Shown in pieces: positions 63,819 to 64,000 of a DNA stretch of 64,000 nucleotides. The notes under the pieces were generated by a model. The model searched no databases. It had not been told where the DNA came from and worked only from the letters and a program-made list of their open reading frames with translations. Numbering within the stretch: the first letter of the stretch is position 1; the number at the start of each line of letters is the position of its first letter. The stretch is taken from assembly GCF_026340675.1 (NCBI RefSeq), contig NZ_JAPEOX010000001.1, positions 6,138,001 to 6,202,000 of the forward strand, written 5' to 3'. The translations under genes were made by a program, and so were the position numbers. Source of the DNA: Streptomyces sp. NBC_01264 (GTDB lineage: Bacteria; Actinomycetota; Actinomycetes; Streptomycetales; Streptomycetaceae).

Positions 63819-64000
63819 ATGCCGCTCTCCCTCCCGGTCCCTGGCCGGTACCTGCGCAGCGCCCGGCCATGGCGCGCCGCCGGCTACCTGCTCGGCGGCG
63901 CCGTCACCGGACTCCTCGTCTGCGCCGTGCTGACGCTGCTCGCCGTCTGCGGGGCCGTGCTCGCCGTCGTCCTGGTCGGACTCCCGCTGCTCGCCGCGCT
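63819..64000 (+). CDS. Membrane sensor-domain protein, N-terminal part (cut by window end)
   Basis: The first 60 residues read PLSLPVPGRYLRSARPWRAA followed by one long hydrophobic pair of helices. This resembles the N-terminal putative sensor domain of Streptomyces histidine kinases (PF13796 type), but the catalytic part lies outside the window. ATG 63819. Divergent from the FtsX permease. Confidence 0.5.
   Translation, partial: MPLSLPVPGRYLRSARPWRAAGYLLGGAVTGLLVCAVLTLLAVCGAVLAVVLVGLPLLAA

Overview
The window is high-GC actinobacterial DNA, almost certainly Streptomyces: strong G/C third-position bias, frequent GTG starts, a WhiB-like protein, polyphosphate glucokinase, a SARP regulator, PadR- and SpoIIE-type signalling genes, and a gene order typical of the Streptomyces core chromosome. 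No tRNA, rRNA, intact insertion sequence or CRISPR array was seen.

1-39.8 kb is mostly conserved core. It holds a DUF192 protein and a candidate 6C small RNA; an aldo/keto reductase; uppS; phoH; an SLT lytic transglycosylase behind a long leader that may be a c-di-AMP (ydaO-type) riboswitch; an AI-2E family permease with a tandem pair of paralogous membrane proteins; ahpD-ahpC divergent from oxyR; a PadR-controlled FtsX-type ABC exporter; a DUF2079 gene remnant; a Band 7 protein with a ribbon-helix-helix protein; a class A penicillin-binding protein; a GAF/SpoIIE/HATPase phosphatase; DUF402; class II and class I fumarases about 3 kb apart; an esterase with a lectin domain; a phosphodiesterase; a WhiB-like regulator; glpX; a nitroreductase-family enzyme; xseB and xseA; an amino acid permease; ispH; ppgK; and ychF.

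40.0-40.5 kb is a scrambled remnant of a xanthine dehydrogenase molybdenum subunit. It marks the left edge of an accessory island.

40.55-61.7 kb is a biosynthetic gene cluster, read here as a hybrid polyketide-terpenoid (naphthoquinone meroterpenoid) cluster. A type III PKS (RppA type) should make 1,3,6,8-tetrahydroxynaphthalene. A MomA-like cupin should oxidise it to flaviolin. A DegT-family PLP enzyme may aminate it and a methyltransferase decorate it. A polyprenyl synthase and an NphB-type prenyltransferase attach an isoprenoid. A class II terpene cyclase with an intact DVDDT motif may cyclise the chain. A CreE/CreD-like pair predicts nitrite from aspartate via nitrosuccinate, and an AMP-binding ligase could be a CreM-like diazotase, so the cluster may build or transiently use an aryl diazo group. 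A flavin monooxygenase, a Tat-exported berberine-bridge-type oxidase and an MMPL exporter complete it. A SARP with an in-frame TTA codon and an IS3-transposase-like N-terminus probably controls it. Four intergenic regions carry 11-bp-spaced CAAG repeats that look like its binding sites.

61.8-64 kb has an FtsX-type permease without a local ATPase and the start of a membrane sensor protein cut by the window edge. All functional statements rest on reading motifs and remembered family features; no database search was run.
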